Assembly (NCBI GenBank): GCA_021234155.1
Contig: JAJEKV010000020.1
Span: 6,618,563 to 6,682,562, forward strand
Reading direction: 5' to 3'
DNA length: 64,000 nt
DNA from: Isoetes taiwanensis
Taxonomy: Eukaryota > Streptophyta > Lycopodiopsida > Isoetales > Isoetaceae
The translations under genes and the position numbers were made by a program. Positions within the stretch are counted from its first letter, which is position 1. Every line of letters starts with the position of its first letter. A model generated the notes under the pieces. The model saw only the letters and a list, made by a program, of their open reading frames with translations, was not told where the DNA came from and ran no database searches. Of this stretch, positions 44,741 to 55,805 are shown piece by piece.

Positions 44741-45356
44741 GGTATTGAATCTATTTTAAACACCATCCCCACATTTGTCAGTTGTTTTCTTAGCTATGTA
44801 TATTGTTCGGCTTTTTTGGGACCCGTTAAATATAAGACTACATATAAATGGTACATTTCCTAATATGCTTTCATCTGCTTATGTTTCTAATTAATATGTT
44901 TTCATCTTCCAACTTAAATGCCAAACAAAAACACTAGCAATGCTGGGCACTTTTTTCTAGTATATATCATAACATATATATGTTCTTATATTTGTCCTCT
45001 TGAATCCGGCCGTTGATCCGAGATCCTACGGCTCACGTGGCTTTGGGACGTATCCTACGGCCCAGATGGTTTGGGAGTTTGTTTCCGATTATATGTAAGG
45101 GATCCTACGGTCCAGGTTGATCTGATCCTGATCGTCGGTCCGAGATCCTACGGCTCACGTTGCTTTGGGACACATCCTACGGTGCACATGGCTTTGGGAA
45201 TTATACGTAATCGATCCTATGGTCTAGGTTGATCCGATCCTGATCGTCGATCCGAGATCTTACGGCTCACGTGGCTTGGCACATATCCTACGGTGCATAT
45301 GACTTTGGGAATGGCTCATCCCTTAGGAAAAGGCTTTTAAAATTTTTATGTTGTGT

Positions 45357-45417
45357 GGGGGATTCGAACCCTGGCCATTGACCCCCCAGCCCCCCATTCT
45401 AACCACTAGACCAAGCA
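45357..45417 (-). ncRNA. tRNA-Glu-like sequence, satellite unit 1
   Basis: On the minus strand box A TGGTCTAGTGGTTAGAAT and box B GGTTCGAATCC are spaced about 35 nt apart, as in tRNA-Glu and in tRNA-derived SINEs. The anticodon arm is replaced by G- and C-runs, so this is a pol III promoter relic rather than a tRNA. Confidence 0.7.
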
Positions 45418-45691
45418 CTAATTCCATATATAATTTATGTTTCAAAAATACTTAAGGGTAATATTCCCATTAAGATAAAACAGACTATAACATTCTAGCT
45501 AGTTCAAGAAAGTTCTAGGATGTTCTCGAAAGGCTCTAGAAAGTTCTAGAAAAAAAAGTTCTAGAACATAAGAGAATCTAGGGGGGATCTAAGAAAATTC
45601 TTCCAGAAAGTTCTAAATTGTTCTAATAAGTTTTAGAATGTTCTAGAACGTAGGGGAATCTACGGGAATGTAAGGAAATCTAGGGAAATAC

Positions 45692-45709
45692 TTCCAGAAA
45701 GTTCTAGAA
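45692..45709. promoter_or_regulatory. Perfect four-module heat-shock-element-like site (unit 1; seven in array)
   Basis: TTCCAGAAAGTTCTAGAA fits nTTCnnGAAnnTTCnnGAA with no mismatch. The same 18 bases occur at 46776, 48082, 49177, 50487, 51548 and 52499, once per unit. Three-module versions (GAATGTTCCAGAA) lie nearby in each unit. Confidence 0.6.
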
Positions 45710-46439
45710 TATATTGAAAGTCTTAGAATGTTCCAGAAAGTCTTAGAATGTTCTAAGAAGTTCTAGAATGCTCAAAAAAAAAAAAAGTTCTAGAATGTAA
45801 AGGAATCCAGAAGAATCTAATAGAATCTAAGAAAATCTCATAAAATGTAAGAGAATCTCTTAAAATCTGGGGGATCTAAAGGAATCTTCATAAAATCTAA
45901 GGGAATCTAAAAAACTGTTGATGAAATCTTAAAGTATCTAGGGGAATCTTTATAGAATCTCTTTGAATCTCATATAATGTAAGGGAACCTAGGGCAATCT
46001 CATAAAATCTAAAGGGATCTAAGGGGATCTAGATATATGTTCTTATGTTTGTCCTCTTGAATCCGGCCGTTGATCCGAGATCCTACGGCTCACGTGGCTT
46101 TGGGACGTATCCTACGGCCCAGATGGCTTGGGAGTTTGTTTCCGATTATATGTAAGCGATCCCACGGTCCAAAGTTGATCCGATCCTCGATCGTCCGGGT
46201 CCGAGATCCTACGGCTCACGTTGCTTTGGGACACATCCTACGGTGCACATGGCTTTGGGAATTATATGTAATCGATCCTACGGTCTAGGTTGATCCGATC
46301 CTGATCGTCGATCCGAGATCTTACGGCTCACGTGGCTTGGCATATATCCTACAGTGCATATGACTTTGGGAATTATATGTAATAGATCCTATGGCTCATC
46401 CCTTAGGAAAAGGCTTCTTTTAAAATTTTTATGTTGTGT

Positions 46440-46501
46440 GGGGGATTCGAACCCTGGCCATTGACCCCCCAGCCCCCCCATTCTAACCACTAGACCAAGC
46501 A
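46440..46501 (-). ncRNA. tRNA-Glu-like sequence, satellite unit 2
   Basis: Same box A and box B as in unit 1, with one extra C in the G/C-run centre. Confidence 0.7.
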
Positions 46502-47741
46502 TTAATTCCATACATAATTTATGTTTCAAAAATACTTAAGGGTAATATTCCCATTAAGATAAAACAGACTATAACATTCTAGCTAGTTCAAGAAAGTTCT
46601 AGGATGTTCTCGAAAGGCTCTAGAAAGTTCTAGAAAAAAAAGTTCTAGAACATAAGAGAATCTAGGGGGGATCTAAGAAAATTCTTCCAGAAAGTTCTAA
46701 ATTGTTCTAATAAGTTTTAGAATGTTCTAGAACGAAGGGGAATCTACGGGAATGTAAGGAAATCTAGGGAAATACTTCCAGAAAGTTCTAGAATATATTG
46801 AAAGTCTTAGAATGTTCCAGAAAGTCTTAGAATGTTTTAAAAAGTTCTAGAATGTAAAGGAATCCAGAAGAATCTAATAGAATCTAAGAAAATCTCATAA
46901 AATGTAAGAGAATCTCTTAAAATCTGGGGATCTAAAGGAATCTTCATAAAATCTAAGGGAATCTAAAAAAATGTTGATGAAATCTTAGAGTATCTAGGGG
47001 AATCTTTATAGAATCTCTTTGAATCTCATATAATGTAAGAGAACCTAGGGCAATCTCATAAAATCTAAAGGGATTTAAGGGAATCTAAGGGGATCTAGGG
47101 GGATCTTCATAGAATCTTGGAGAATCTACGGAAATGGAATCTAGAGGGAATCTTATAAAATTTAGAGGAATCTCCACGAAACCTCCAAGAGAACCTTGGT
47201 AGAATCTTAGAGAATCTATGAATTTAGAGTATTCTCAAAAGATTCTTTTAGAATGTACGGCACGACAAGAACTTGCATCGTAGGAACATGCTAAAACTCG
47301 AACATGCACGGTAGGACGCATTAAATTTCTTGTCATAACATATATATGTTGTTATGTTTGTCCTCTTGAATCCGGCCGTTGATCCGAGATCCTACGGCTC
47401 ACGTGGCTTCGGGACATATCCTACGGCCCAGATGGCTTGGGAGTTTGTTTCCGATTATATGTAAGTGATCCTACGGTCCAGGTTGATCTGATCCTGATCG
47501 TCGGTCCGAGATCCTACGGCTCACGTTGCTTTGGGACACATCCTACGGTGCACATGGCTTTGGGAATTATACGTAATCGATCCTACGGTCTAGGTTGATC
47601 CGATCCTGATCGTCGATCCGAGATCTTACGGCTTACGTGGCTTGGCACATATCCTACGGTGCATATGACTTTGGGAATTATATGTAATAGATCCTATGGC
47701 TCATCCATTAGGAAAAGGCTTTTAAAATTTTTATGTTGTGT

Positions 47742-47802
47742 GGGGGATTCGAACCCTGGCCATTAACCCCCTAGCCCCCCATTCTAACCACTAGACCAAG
47801 CA
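47742..47802 (-). ncRNA. tRNA-Glu-like sequence, satellite unit 3
   Basis: Both boxes intact. The centre differs (TTAACCCCCTAG on plus). Confidence 0.7.
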
Positions 47803-48838
47803 TTAATTCTATATATAATTTATGTTTCAAAAATACTTAAGGGTAACATTCTCATTAAGATAAAATAGACTATAACATTCTAGCTAGTTCAAGAAAGTTC
47901 TAGGATGTTTTGGAAGGCTCTAGAAAGTTCTAGAATTCTTCTAGAAAGTTCTAGAACATAAGAGAATCTAGGGGGGATCTAAGAAAATTCTTCCAGAAAG
48001 TTCTAAATTGTTCTAATAAGTTTTAGAATGTTCTAGAACGTAGGGGAATCTACGGGAATGTAAGGAAATCTAGGGAAATATTTCCAGAAAGTTCTAGAAT
48101 ATATTGAAAGTCTTAGAATGTTCCAGAAAGTCTTAGAATGTTTTAACAAGTTCTAGAATGTAAAGGAATCTAGAAGAATCTAATAGAATCTAAAAAAATC
48201 TCATAAAACGTAAGAGAATCTCTTAAAATCTGGGGGATCTAAAAGAATCTTCATAAAATCTAAGGGAATCTAAAAAAATGTTGATGAAATCTTAAAGTAT
48301 CTAGGGGAATCTTTATAGAATCTCTTTGAATCTCATATAATGTAAGGGAACCTAGGGCAATCTCATAAAATCTAAAGGGATCTAAGGGAATCTAAGGGGA
48401 TCTAGATATATGTTCTTATGTTTGTCCTCTTGAATCCGGCCGTTGATCCGAGATCCTACGGCTCACGTGGCTTTGGGACGTATCCTACGGCCCAGATGGC
48501 TTGGGAGTTTGTTTCCGATTATATGTAAGCGATCCTACGGTCCAGGTTGATCTGATCCTGATCGTCGGTCCGAGATCCTAAGGCTCACGTTGCTTTGGGA
48601 CACATCCTACGGTGCACATGGCTTTGGGAATTATATGTAATCGATCCTACGGTCTAGGTTGATCCGATCCTGATCGTCGATCCGAGATCTTACGGCTCAC
48701 GTGGCTTGGCACATATCCTACAGTGCATATGACTTTGGGAATTATATGTAATAGATCCCATATGATTTTGGGAATTATATGTAATAGATCCTATGGCCCA
48801 TCCCTTAGGAAAAGGCTTTTAAAATTTTTATGTTGTGT

Positions 48839-48898
48839 GGGCGATTCGAACCCTGGCCATTGACCCCCCAGCCCCCATTCTAACCACTAGACCAAGCA
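48839..48898 (-). ncRNA. tRNA-Glu-like sequence, satellite unit 4
   Basis: Both boxes present. One base change just outside box B (GCGATTCG on plus). Confidence 0.65.
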
Positions 48899-50146
48899 TT
48901 AATTCCATACATAATTTATGTTTCAAAAATACTTAAGGGTAATATTCCCATTAAGATAAAACAGACTATAACATTCTAGCTAGTTCAAGAAAGTTCTAGG
49001 ATGTTCTGGAAGGCTCTAGAAAGTTCTAGAATCTTCTAGAAAGTTCTAGAACATAAGAGAATCTAGGGGGGATCTAAGAAAATTCTTCCAGAAAGTTCTA
49101 AATTGTTCTAATAAGTTTTAGAATGTTCTAGAACGTAGGGGAATCTACAGGAATGTAAGGAAATCTAGGGAAATACTTCCAGAAAGTTCTAGAATATATT
49201 GAAAGTCTTAGAATGTTCCAGAAAGTCTTAGAATATTCTAAAAAGTTCTAGAATGTAAAGGAATCCAGAAGAATCTAATAGAATCTAAGAAAATCTCATA
49301 AAATTTAAGAGAATCTCTTAAAATCTGGGGGATCTAAAGGAATCTTCATAAAATCTAAGGGAATCTAAAAAAATGTTGATGAAATCTTAGAGTATCTAGG
49401 AGAATCTTTATAGAATCTCTTTGAATCTCATATAATGTAAGGGAACCTAGGGCAATCTCATAAAATCTAAAGGGATCTAAGGGAATCTAAGGGGATCTAG
49501 GGGGGTCTTCATAGAATCTTGGAGAATCTACGGAAATGGAATCTAGAGGGAATCTTATAAAATTTAGAGGAATCTCCACGAAACCTCCAAGAGAACCTTG
49601 GTAGAATCTTAGAGAATCTATGAATTTAGAGTATTCTCAAAAGATTCTTTTAGAATTTACGCCACGACAAGAACTTGCATCGTAGGAACATGCTAAAACT
49701 CGAACATGCACCGTAGGACGCATTAAATTTCTTGTCATAACATATATATGTTCTTATGTTTGTCCTCTTGAATCCGGCCGTTGATCCGAGATCCTACGGC
49801 TCACGTGGCTTCGGGACGTATCCTACGGCCCAGATGGCTTGGGAGTTTGTTTCCGATTATATGTAAGTGATCCTACGGTCCAAAGTTGATCCGATCCCCG
49901 ATCGTTTGGTCCGAGATCCTACGGCTCACGTTGCTTTGGGACACATCCTACGGTGCACATGGCTTTGGGAATTATACGTAATCGATCCTACGGTCTAGGT
50001 TGATCCGATCCTGATCGTCGATCCGAGATCTTACGGCTTACGTGGCTTGGTACATATCCTAAGGTGCATATGACTTTGGGAATTATATGTAATAGATCCT
50101 ATGGCTCATCCCTTAGGAAAAGGCTTTTAAAATTTTTATGTTGTGT

Positions 50147-50207
50147 GGGGGATTCGAACCCTGGCCATTAACCCCCCAGCCCCCCATTCTAACCACTAGA
50201 CCAAGCA
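50147..50207 (-). ncRNA. tRNA-Glu-like sequence, satellite unit 5
   Basis: Both boxes intact. Confidence 0.7.
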
Positions 50208-51210
50208 TTAATTCTATATATAATTTATGTTTCAAAAATACTTAAGGGTAATATTCCCATTAAGATAAAATAGACTATAACATTCTAGCTAGTTCAAGAA
50301 AGTTCTAGGATGTTCTGGAAGGCTCTAGAAAGTTCTAGAATTCTTCTAGAAAGTTCTAGAACATAAGAGAATCTAGGGGGGATCTAAGAAAATTCTTCCA
50401 GAAAGTTCTAAATTGTTCTAATAAGTTTTAGAATGTTCTAGAACGTAGGGGAATCTACGGGAATGTAAGGAAATCTAGGGAAATATTTCCAGAAAGTTCT
50501 AGAATATATTGAAAGTCTTAGAATGTTCCAGAAAGTCTTAGAATGTTCTAAAAAGTTCTAGAATGTAAAGGAATCCAGAAGAATCTAATAGAATCTAAGA
50601 AAATCTCATAAAATGTAAGAGAATCTCTTAAAATCTGGGGGATCTAAAGGAATCTTCATAAAATCTAAGGGAATCTAAAAAAATGTTGATGAAATCTTAA
50701 AGTATCTAGGGGAATCTTTATAGAATCTCTTTGAATCTCATATAATGTAAGGGAACCTAGGGAAATCTCATAAAATCTAAAGGGATCTAAGGGAATCTAA
50801 GGGGATCTAGATATATGTTCTTATGTTTGTCCTCTTGAATCCGGTCGTTGATCCGAGATCCTACGGCTCACGTGGCTTTGGGACGTATCCTACGGCCCAG
50901 ATGGCTTGGGAGTTTGTTTCCGATTATATGTAAGCGATCCTACGGTCCAGGTTGATCTGATCCTGATCGTCGGTCCGAGATCCTACGGCTCACGTTGCTT
51001 TGGGACACATCCTACGGTGCACATGGCTTTGGGAATTATATGTAATCGATCCTACGGTCTAGGTTGATCCGATCCTGATCGTCGATCCGAGATCTTACGG
51101 CTCACGTGGCTTGGCACATATCTTACGGTGCATATGACTTTGGGAATTATATGTAATAGATCTTATAGCTCATCCCTTAGGAAAAGGCTTTTAAAATTTT
51201 TATGTTGTGT

Positions 51211-51272
51211 GGGGGATTCGAACCCTGGCCATTGACCCCCCAGCCCCCCCATTCTAACCACTAGACCAAGCA
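51211..51272 (-). ncRNA. tRNA-Glu-like sequence, satellite unit 6
   Basis: Both boxes intact, with the extra C also seen in unit 2. Confidence 0.7.
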
Positions 51273-52159
51273 TTAATTCCATACATAATTTATGTTTCAA
51301 AAATACTTAAGGGTAATATTCCCATTAAGATAAAACAGACTACATTCTAGCTAGTTCAAGAAAGTTCTAGGATGTTCTGGAAGGCTCTAGAAAGTTCTAG
51401 AATCTTCTAGAAAGTTCTAGAACATAAGAGAATCTAGGGGGGATCTAAGAAAATTCTTCCAGAAAGTTCTAAATTGTTCTAATAAGTTTTAGAATGTTCT
51501 AGAACGTAGGGGAATCTACGGGAATGTAAGGAAATCTAGGGAAATACTTCCAGAAAGTTCTAGAATATATTGAAAGTCTTAGAATGTTCCAGAAAGTCTT
51601 AGAATGTTCTAAAAAGTTCTAGAATATAAAGGAATCCAGAAGAATCTAATAGAATCTAAGAAAATCTCATAAAATGTAAGAGAATCTCTTAAAATCTAGG
51701 GGATCTAAAGGAATCTTCATAAAATCTAAGGGAATCTAAAAAAATGTTGATGAAATCTTAGAGTATCTAGGGGAATCTTTATAGAATCTCTTTGAATCTC
51801 ATATAATGTAAGGGAACCTAGGGCAATCTCATAAAATCTAAAGGGATCTAAGGGAATCTAAGGGGATCTAGATATATGTTCTTATGTTTGTCCTCTTGAA
51901 TCCGGCCGTTGATCCGAGTTCCTACGGCTCACGTGGCTTTGGGACGTATCCTACGGCCCAGATGGCTTGGGAGTTTGTTTCCGATTATATGTAAGTGATC
52001 CTACGGTCTAGGTTGATCCGATCCTGATCGTCGATCCGAGATCTTACGGCTTACGTGGCTTGGCACATATCCTACGGTGCATATGACTTTGGGAATTATA
52101 TGTAATAGATCCTATGGCGCATCCCTTAGGAAAAGGCTTTTAAAATTTTTATGTTGTGT

Positions 52160-52220
52160 GGGGGATTCGAACCCTGGCCATTAACCCCCTAGCCCCCCAT
52201 TCTAACCACTAGACCAAGCA
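52160..52220 (-). ncRNA. tRNA-Glu-like sequence, satellite unit 7
   Basis: Both boxes intact although the neighbouring subrepeat block is shortened. Confidence 0.7.
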
Positions 52221-53070
52221 TTAATTCTATATATAATTTATGTTTCAAAAATACTTAAGGGTAATATTCCCATTAAGATAAAATAGACTATAACATTCTA
52301 GCTAGTTCAAGAAAGTTCTAGGATGCTCTGGAAGGCTCTAGAAAGTTCTAGAATCTTCTAGAAAGTTCTAGAACACAAGAGAATCTAGGGGGGATCTAAG
52401 AAAATTCTTCCAGAAAGTTCTAAATTGTTCTAATAAGTTTTAGAATGTTCTAGAACGTAGGGGAATCTACGGGAATGTAAGGAAATCTAGGGAAATATTT
52501 CCAGAAAGTTCTAGAATATATTGAAAGTCTTAGAATGTTCCAGAAAGTCTTAGAATGTTCTAAAAAGTTCTAGAATGTAAAGGAATCCAGAAGAATCTAA
52601 TAGAATCTAAGAAAATCTCATAAAATGTAAGAGAATCTCTTAAAATCTGGGGGATCTAAAGGAATCTTCATACAATCTACGGGAATCTAAAAAAATGTTG
52701 ATGAAATCTTAGAGTATCTAGGGGAATCTTTATAGAATCTCTTTGAATCTTATATAATGTAGGGGAAGCTAGGGCAATCTCATAAAATCTAAAGGGATCT
52801 AAGGGAATTTAAGGGGATCTAGGGGGGTCTTCATAGAATCTTGGAGAATCTACAGAAATCTAATGGAATCTAGAGGAAATCTTATAAAATTTAGAGGAAT
52901 CTCCACGAAACCTCCAAGAGAACCTTGGTAGAATCTTAGAGAATCTATGAATTTAGAGTATTCTCAAAAGATTCTTTTAGAATGTAAGGCACGACAAGAA
53001 CTTGCATCATAGGAACATGCTAAAACTCGAACATGCACCGTAGGACGCATTAAATTTCTTGTATATATCT

Positions 53071-54787
53071 ACATATTAATGGCAAACTCTTTGGGTTTTC
53101 TTATATCATTAGATCCTAGAATATTCCTAAGAATATGCTAAATCTGGGGTTGAGGAATATAAGCAATATTGCAAATAAGATTTGTTATAACGATGCATCT
53201 AAAAAATGGAAACAAAGAAACTTTAGAAATAAAAGCTTGCGGCTGCCCTAAAAAAAAAAAATTGTGCCGCTCATGCCATTGATGATTTCTTCAAGGAGAC
53301 TTTCTGCTTGATGCAACGGAAATGTTCATGGCAATGCATTTGAGAAACCAACTCTGTATAAAGCAACAAGCAAAAGGAACTTCTTCAAGGGCATACAACC
53401 GATGCATTCAAACGAGGGGGGAGAAAGGGGAGAACTGAAATGGATGGAGGTCGCATTTGTCCCGCAAAGTTAGAAACAGAGGTTCGGCAACTTCTGCGCA
53501 TTCTCCTTCCATGGTTTAATACCAAGAACCGCCATGCTGCCTGTGTTGAAGAATTATCTGCACCCAACCACATCAGTTTACATATAGAAAGCACATGCCT
53601 AAGAAACACCCAATTTGAGAACTTAAAAGTTTATGAGCAGATGGATTAATGTTTAGTATAGTAATAGATACGGTTCTTCTATGTTGAATATCTTTTAAGT
53701 CAAAAGTGAGTCAGCTCTTAATTACTCATCACATGAAATTTGTAAAAAGTGTCAATGTAAAAGATAAACCTCTAAATAGGTGGAGATGTTTGAACCTAGG
53801 AATTTATTTTAACGTGATATGGGTCTATTTCTATCTTTAAGACACTCTTCTACATATTGGCTGGTAGGCATATTGGACAAATAAAATCGTCACTATCATC
53901 CTTAATAGCTACAAGAAACTTATCGTACATATTAATGGCAAACTCTTTGGGTTTTCGTATATCATTAGATCCTAGAATATTCCTAAGAATATGCTAAATC
54001 TGGGGTTGAGGAATATAAGCAATATGTGGTCCCGAATCATTGCAAATAAGATTTGTTATAACGATGCATCTAAAAAATGGAAACAAAGAAACTTTAGAAA
54101 TAAAAGCTTGCGGCTGCCCTAAAAAAAAAGAAAATTTGTGCCGCTCATGCCATTGATGATTTCTTCAAGGAGACTTTCTGCTTGCTGCAACGGAAATGTT
54201 CATGGCAATGCATTTGAGAAACCAACTCTGTATAAAGCAACAAGCAAAAGGAACTTCTTCAAGGGCATACAACCGATGCATTCAAACGAGGGGGGAGAAA
54301 GGGGAGGAACTGAAATGGATGGAGGTCGCATTTGTCCTGCAAAGTTAGAAACAGAGGTTCGGCAACCTCTGCACATTCTCCTTCCATGGTTTAATACCAA
54401 GAACCGCCATGCTGCCTGTGTTGAAGAATTATCTGCACCCAACCACATTCTCAGTTTACATATAGAAAGCACGCCTAAAAAACACCCAATTTGAGAACTT
54501 AAAAGTTTATGAGCAGATGGATTAATGTTAAGTATAATAATAGATACGGTTCTCCTATGTTGAATATCTTTTAAGTCAAAAGTGACTCAGCTCTTAATTA
54601 CTCATCACATGAAATTTGTAAAAAGTGTTAATGTAAAAGATAAACCTCTAAATAGGTGGAGATGTTTGAACCTAGAAATTTATTTTAACGTGATATGGGT
54701 CTATTTCTATCTTTAAGACACTCTTCTACATATTGGACAAATAAAATCGTCACTATCATCCTTAATAGCTACAAGAAACTTATCGTG
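53071..54787. repeat. 867-bp tandem duplication
   Basis: Copies 53071-53937 and 53938-54787 start ACATATTAATGGCAAACTC and end CTACAAGAAACTTATCGT. They differ at a few percent of sites and several indels (for example a 14-bp insertion near 54027 in copy 2). Copy 2 has a 118-codon open frame (54138-54494) that is interrupted in copy 1 (53440-53649 keeps 69 codons). Its polar sequence FNTKNRHAACVEELSAPNH is not recognised. Possibly a retroposed exon amplified together with flanks. Confidence 0.9.
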
Positions 54788-54814
54788 GCGGCCAAGGCCG
54801 CCGCGAACGTTTCT
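54771..54814 (+). repeat. CAAGAAA end motif, copy at the duplication edge
   Basis: ACAAGAAACTTATCGTGGCG then GCCAAGGCCGCCGCGAACGTTTCT. Close to 21125-21168 and roughly the reverse complement of 60610-60645. Confidence 0.75.
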
Positions 54815-54939
54815 CTAGTTCTAACCCGCTGAGGTTTGGCCCACTATTAACGTTCAACCTGTCAATGCAATGCATGCTTAATAATGGGTTTCTATTCACA
54901 AGGGTGCGAGACCACATGTGGTAGCATTTATGAATTGCC

Positions 54940-55000
54940 AAACAGGCGGGATTTGAACCCACATTGTTGCCTTGTGTCCTCTTGCCCATACGATAGATAG
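54940..55000 (-). other. Weak tRNA-like sequence
   Basis: Minus strand has a box-B-like GGGTTCAAATCCC with flanking CGCC, but no convincing box A. Could be an old tRNA-derived SINE piece. Confidence 0.3.
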
Positions 55001-55074
55001 TTGCTGCGAGACGACCATGAGATTCCCAATGCTGGTATCCCTTTCTCTCTTTTATCCTCTCCTTTTTATCACCC

Positions 55075-55365
55075 GATGCTAGTCAATGGGGTTTGAGCCT
55101 GGATGGGTGCTGCCCAGAACCAATGGCCTGACCACTAGGCTAACAGCGCGGTTGCCATTATCTCTTTCGCACCATCCATTGCTAGTCAGTGGGTTTTGAG
55201 CCTGGATGGATGATGCCCAGAACCAATGGCCTGACCACTAGGCTAACAACGCGATGGACCTTTTTGTTTATTTAGCTGCACCCGATGATGGGCAGTGGGC
55301 TTTGAGCCTGGACGGGGGTTTCCCATAACCATTAGCTTAACTCTTGGCCGTCAACGCGGTGAGCA
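55075..55365 (-). mobile_element. Three tandem tRNA-derived (SINE-like) units of about 104 bp
   Basis: Minus strand: TGTTAGCCTAGTGGTCAGGC (box A and paired D stem GCCT..AGGC), then GGCTCAAACCC (box B). Units at 55088-55152, 55190-55254 and 55297-55361, the last degenerate (TTAAGCTAATGGTTATGG). Tandem SINE-like heads in head-to-tail order with period 104-105 bp. Confidence 0.65.
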
Positions 55366-55653
55366 TCTTTTTATCTCTGCCTCATTTGTTTAATGTAATT
55401 TATTTGTTTAATGTTTCTAGTTTGATTTGTTGAAGAATAGATGTGGGGAACCTCGTGGTAATCAAACAGCATGCCATCTATCGTATGGGCCAGAAAGGGA
55501 ATGGGATGAGAGATATAGAGCATGCACCTTGTTTGAAGTATGCATGGAATGGAAGTGGATCTGCCGGGTTGTCTCATCATCGCTCGCATGGCCGCATTGG
55601 TCCACAGAAATGCCTTGTGGACTGCAATGGCGCTGGAGTTTTATATGCAGGGG

Positions 55654-55805
55654 CAAGCAATAATGGCGGCAATAAATGCAAAGTGTATTAATGGCCGCAA
55701 TAAATGCAAAGTGTATTAATGGCCGCAATAAATGCAAAGTGCACACATGTCTCATCAAGTTATTAGAGTGTATTAATGGCCGCAATAAATGCAAAGTGCA
55801 CACAT
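55654..55805. repeat. 27-bp tandem repeats (AATGGCCGCAATAAATGCAAAG)
   Basis: Four copies (about 55661, 55691, 55718, 55772). The GGCCGCAATAAAT core is shared with the end motif at 60625-60640. Confidence 0.85.

Larger units (their letters stand above)
36814..44960 (+). mobile_element. Probable non-autonomous Helitron, 8.1 kb
   Basis: The 5' end reads A|TCTTTCTATATATAATACTA followed by AAAGC, like plant Helitron starts. The 3' end reads CTAGC-AAT-GCTGG (5-bp hairpin), then GCACTTTTTT and CTAG|T, the expected hairpin about 10 nt before CTRR with insertion between A and T. No Rep or helicase reading was found, so it would be non-autonomous. The interior holds nearly all of the direct and inverted duplications of this region plus duplicated exon-like pieces, which fits gene capture by Helitrons. 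Ends were judged by eye, and no empty site is available here. Confidence 0.5.
44965..53064. repeat. Higher-order satellite, seven units of about 1.06 or 1.3 kb
   Basis: Units start with TGTTCTTATGTTTGTCCTC at 44981, 46039, 47347, 48411, 49749, 50816 and 51877, so spacings are 1058, 1308, 1064, 1338, 1067, 1061 and about 1190. Short units end at GGGGATCTAG and run straight into the next. Long units add about 250 bp ending CGCATTAAATTTCTTGT. The order S-L-S-L-S-S-L gives a 2.4-kb higher-order period. Each unit has three 116-bp subrepeats, a tRNA-like sequence on the minus strand and a GTTCTAGAA/AATCTAAGG-rich half. The last unit has lost part of the subrepeat block. No gene is seen, and the single 72-codon open frame (46070-46288) is a subrepeat read in one frame. 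Confidence 0.95.

Noticed and set aside
45357-52220. Seven functional tRNA-Glu genes
   Set aside because: Box A and box B are present, but the anticodon arm is replaced by G and C runs and the acceptor stem does not pair.
44965-53064. CRISPR-like array
   Set aside because: Units are over 1 kb, lack unique spacers between short identical repeats, and no cas-like gene exists. The context is eukaryotic.
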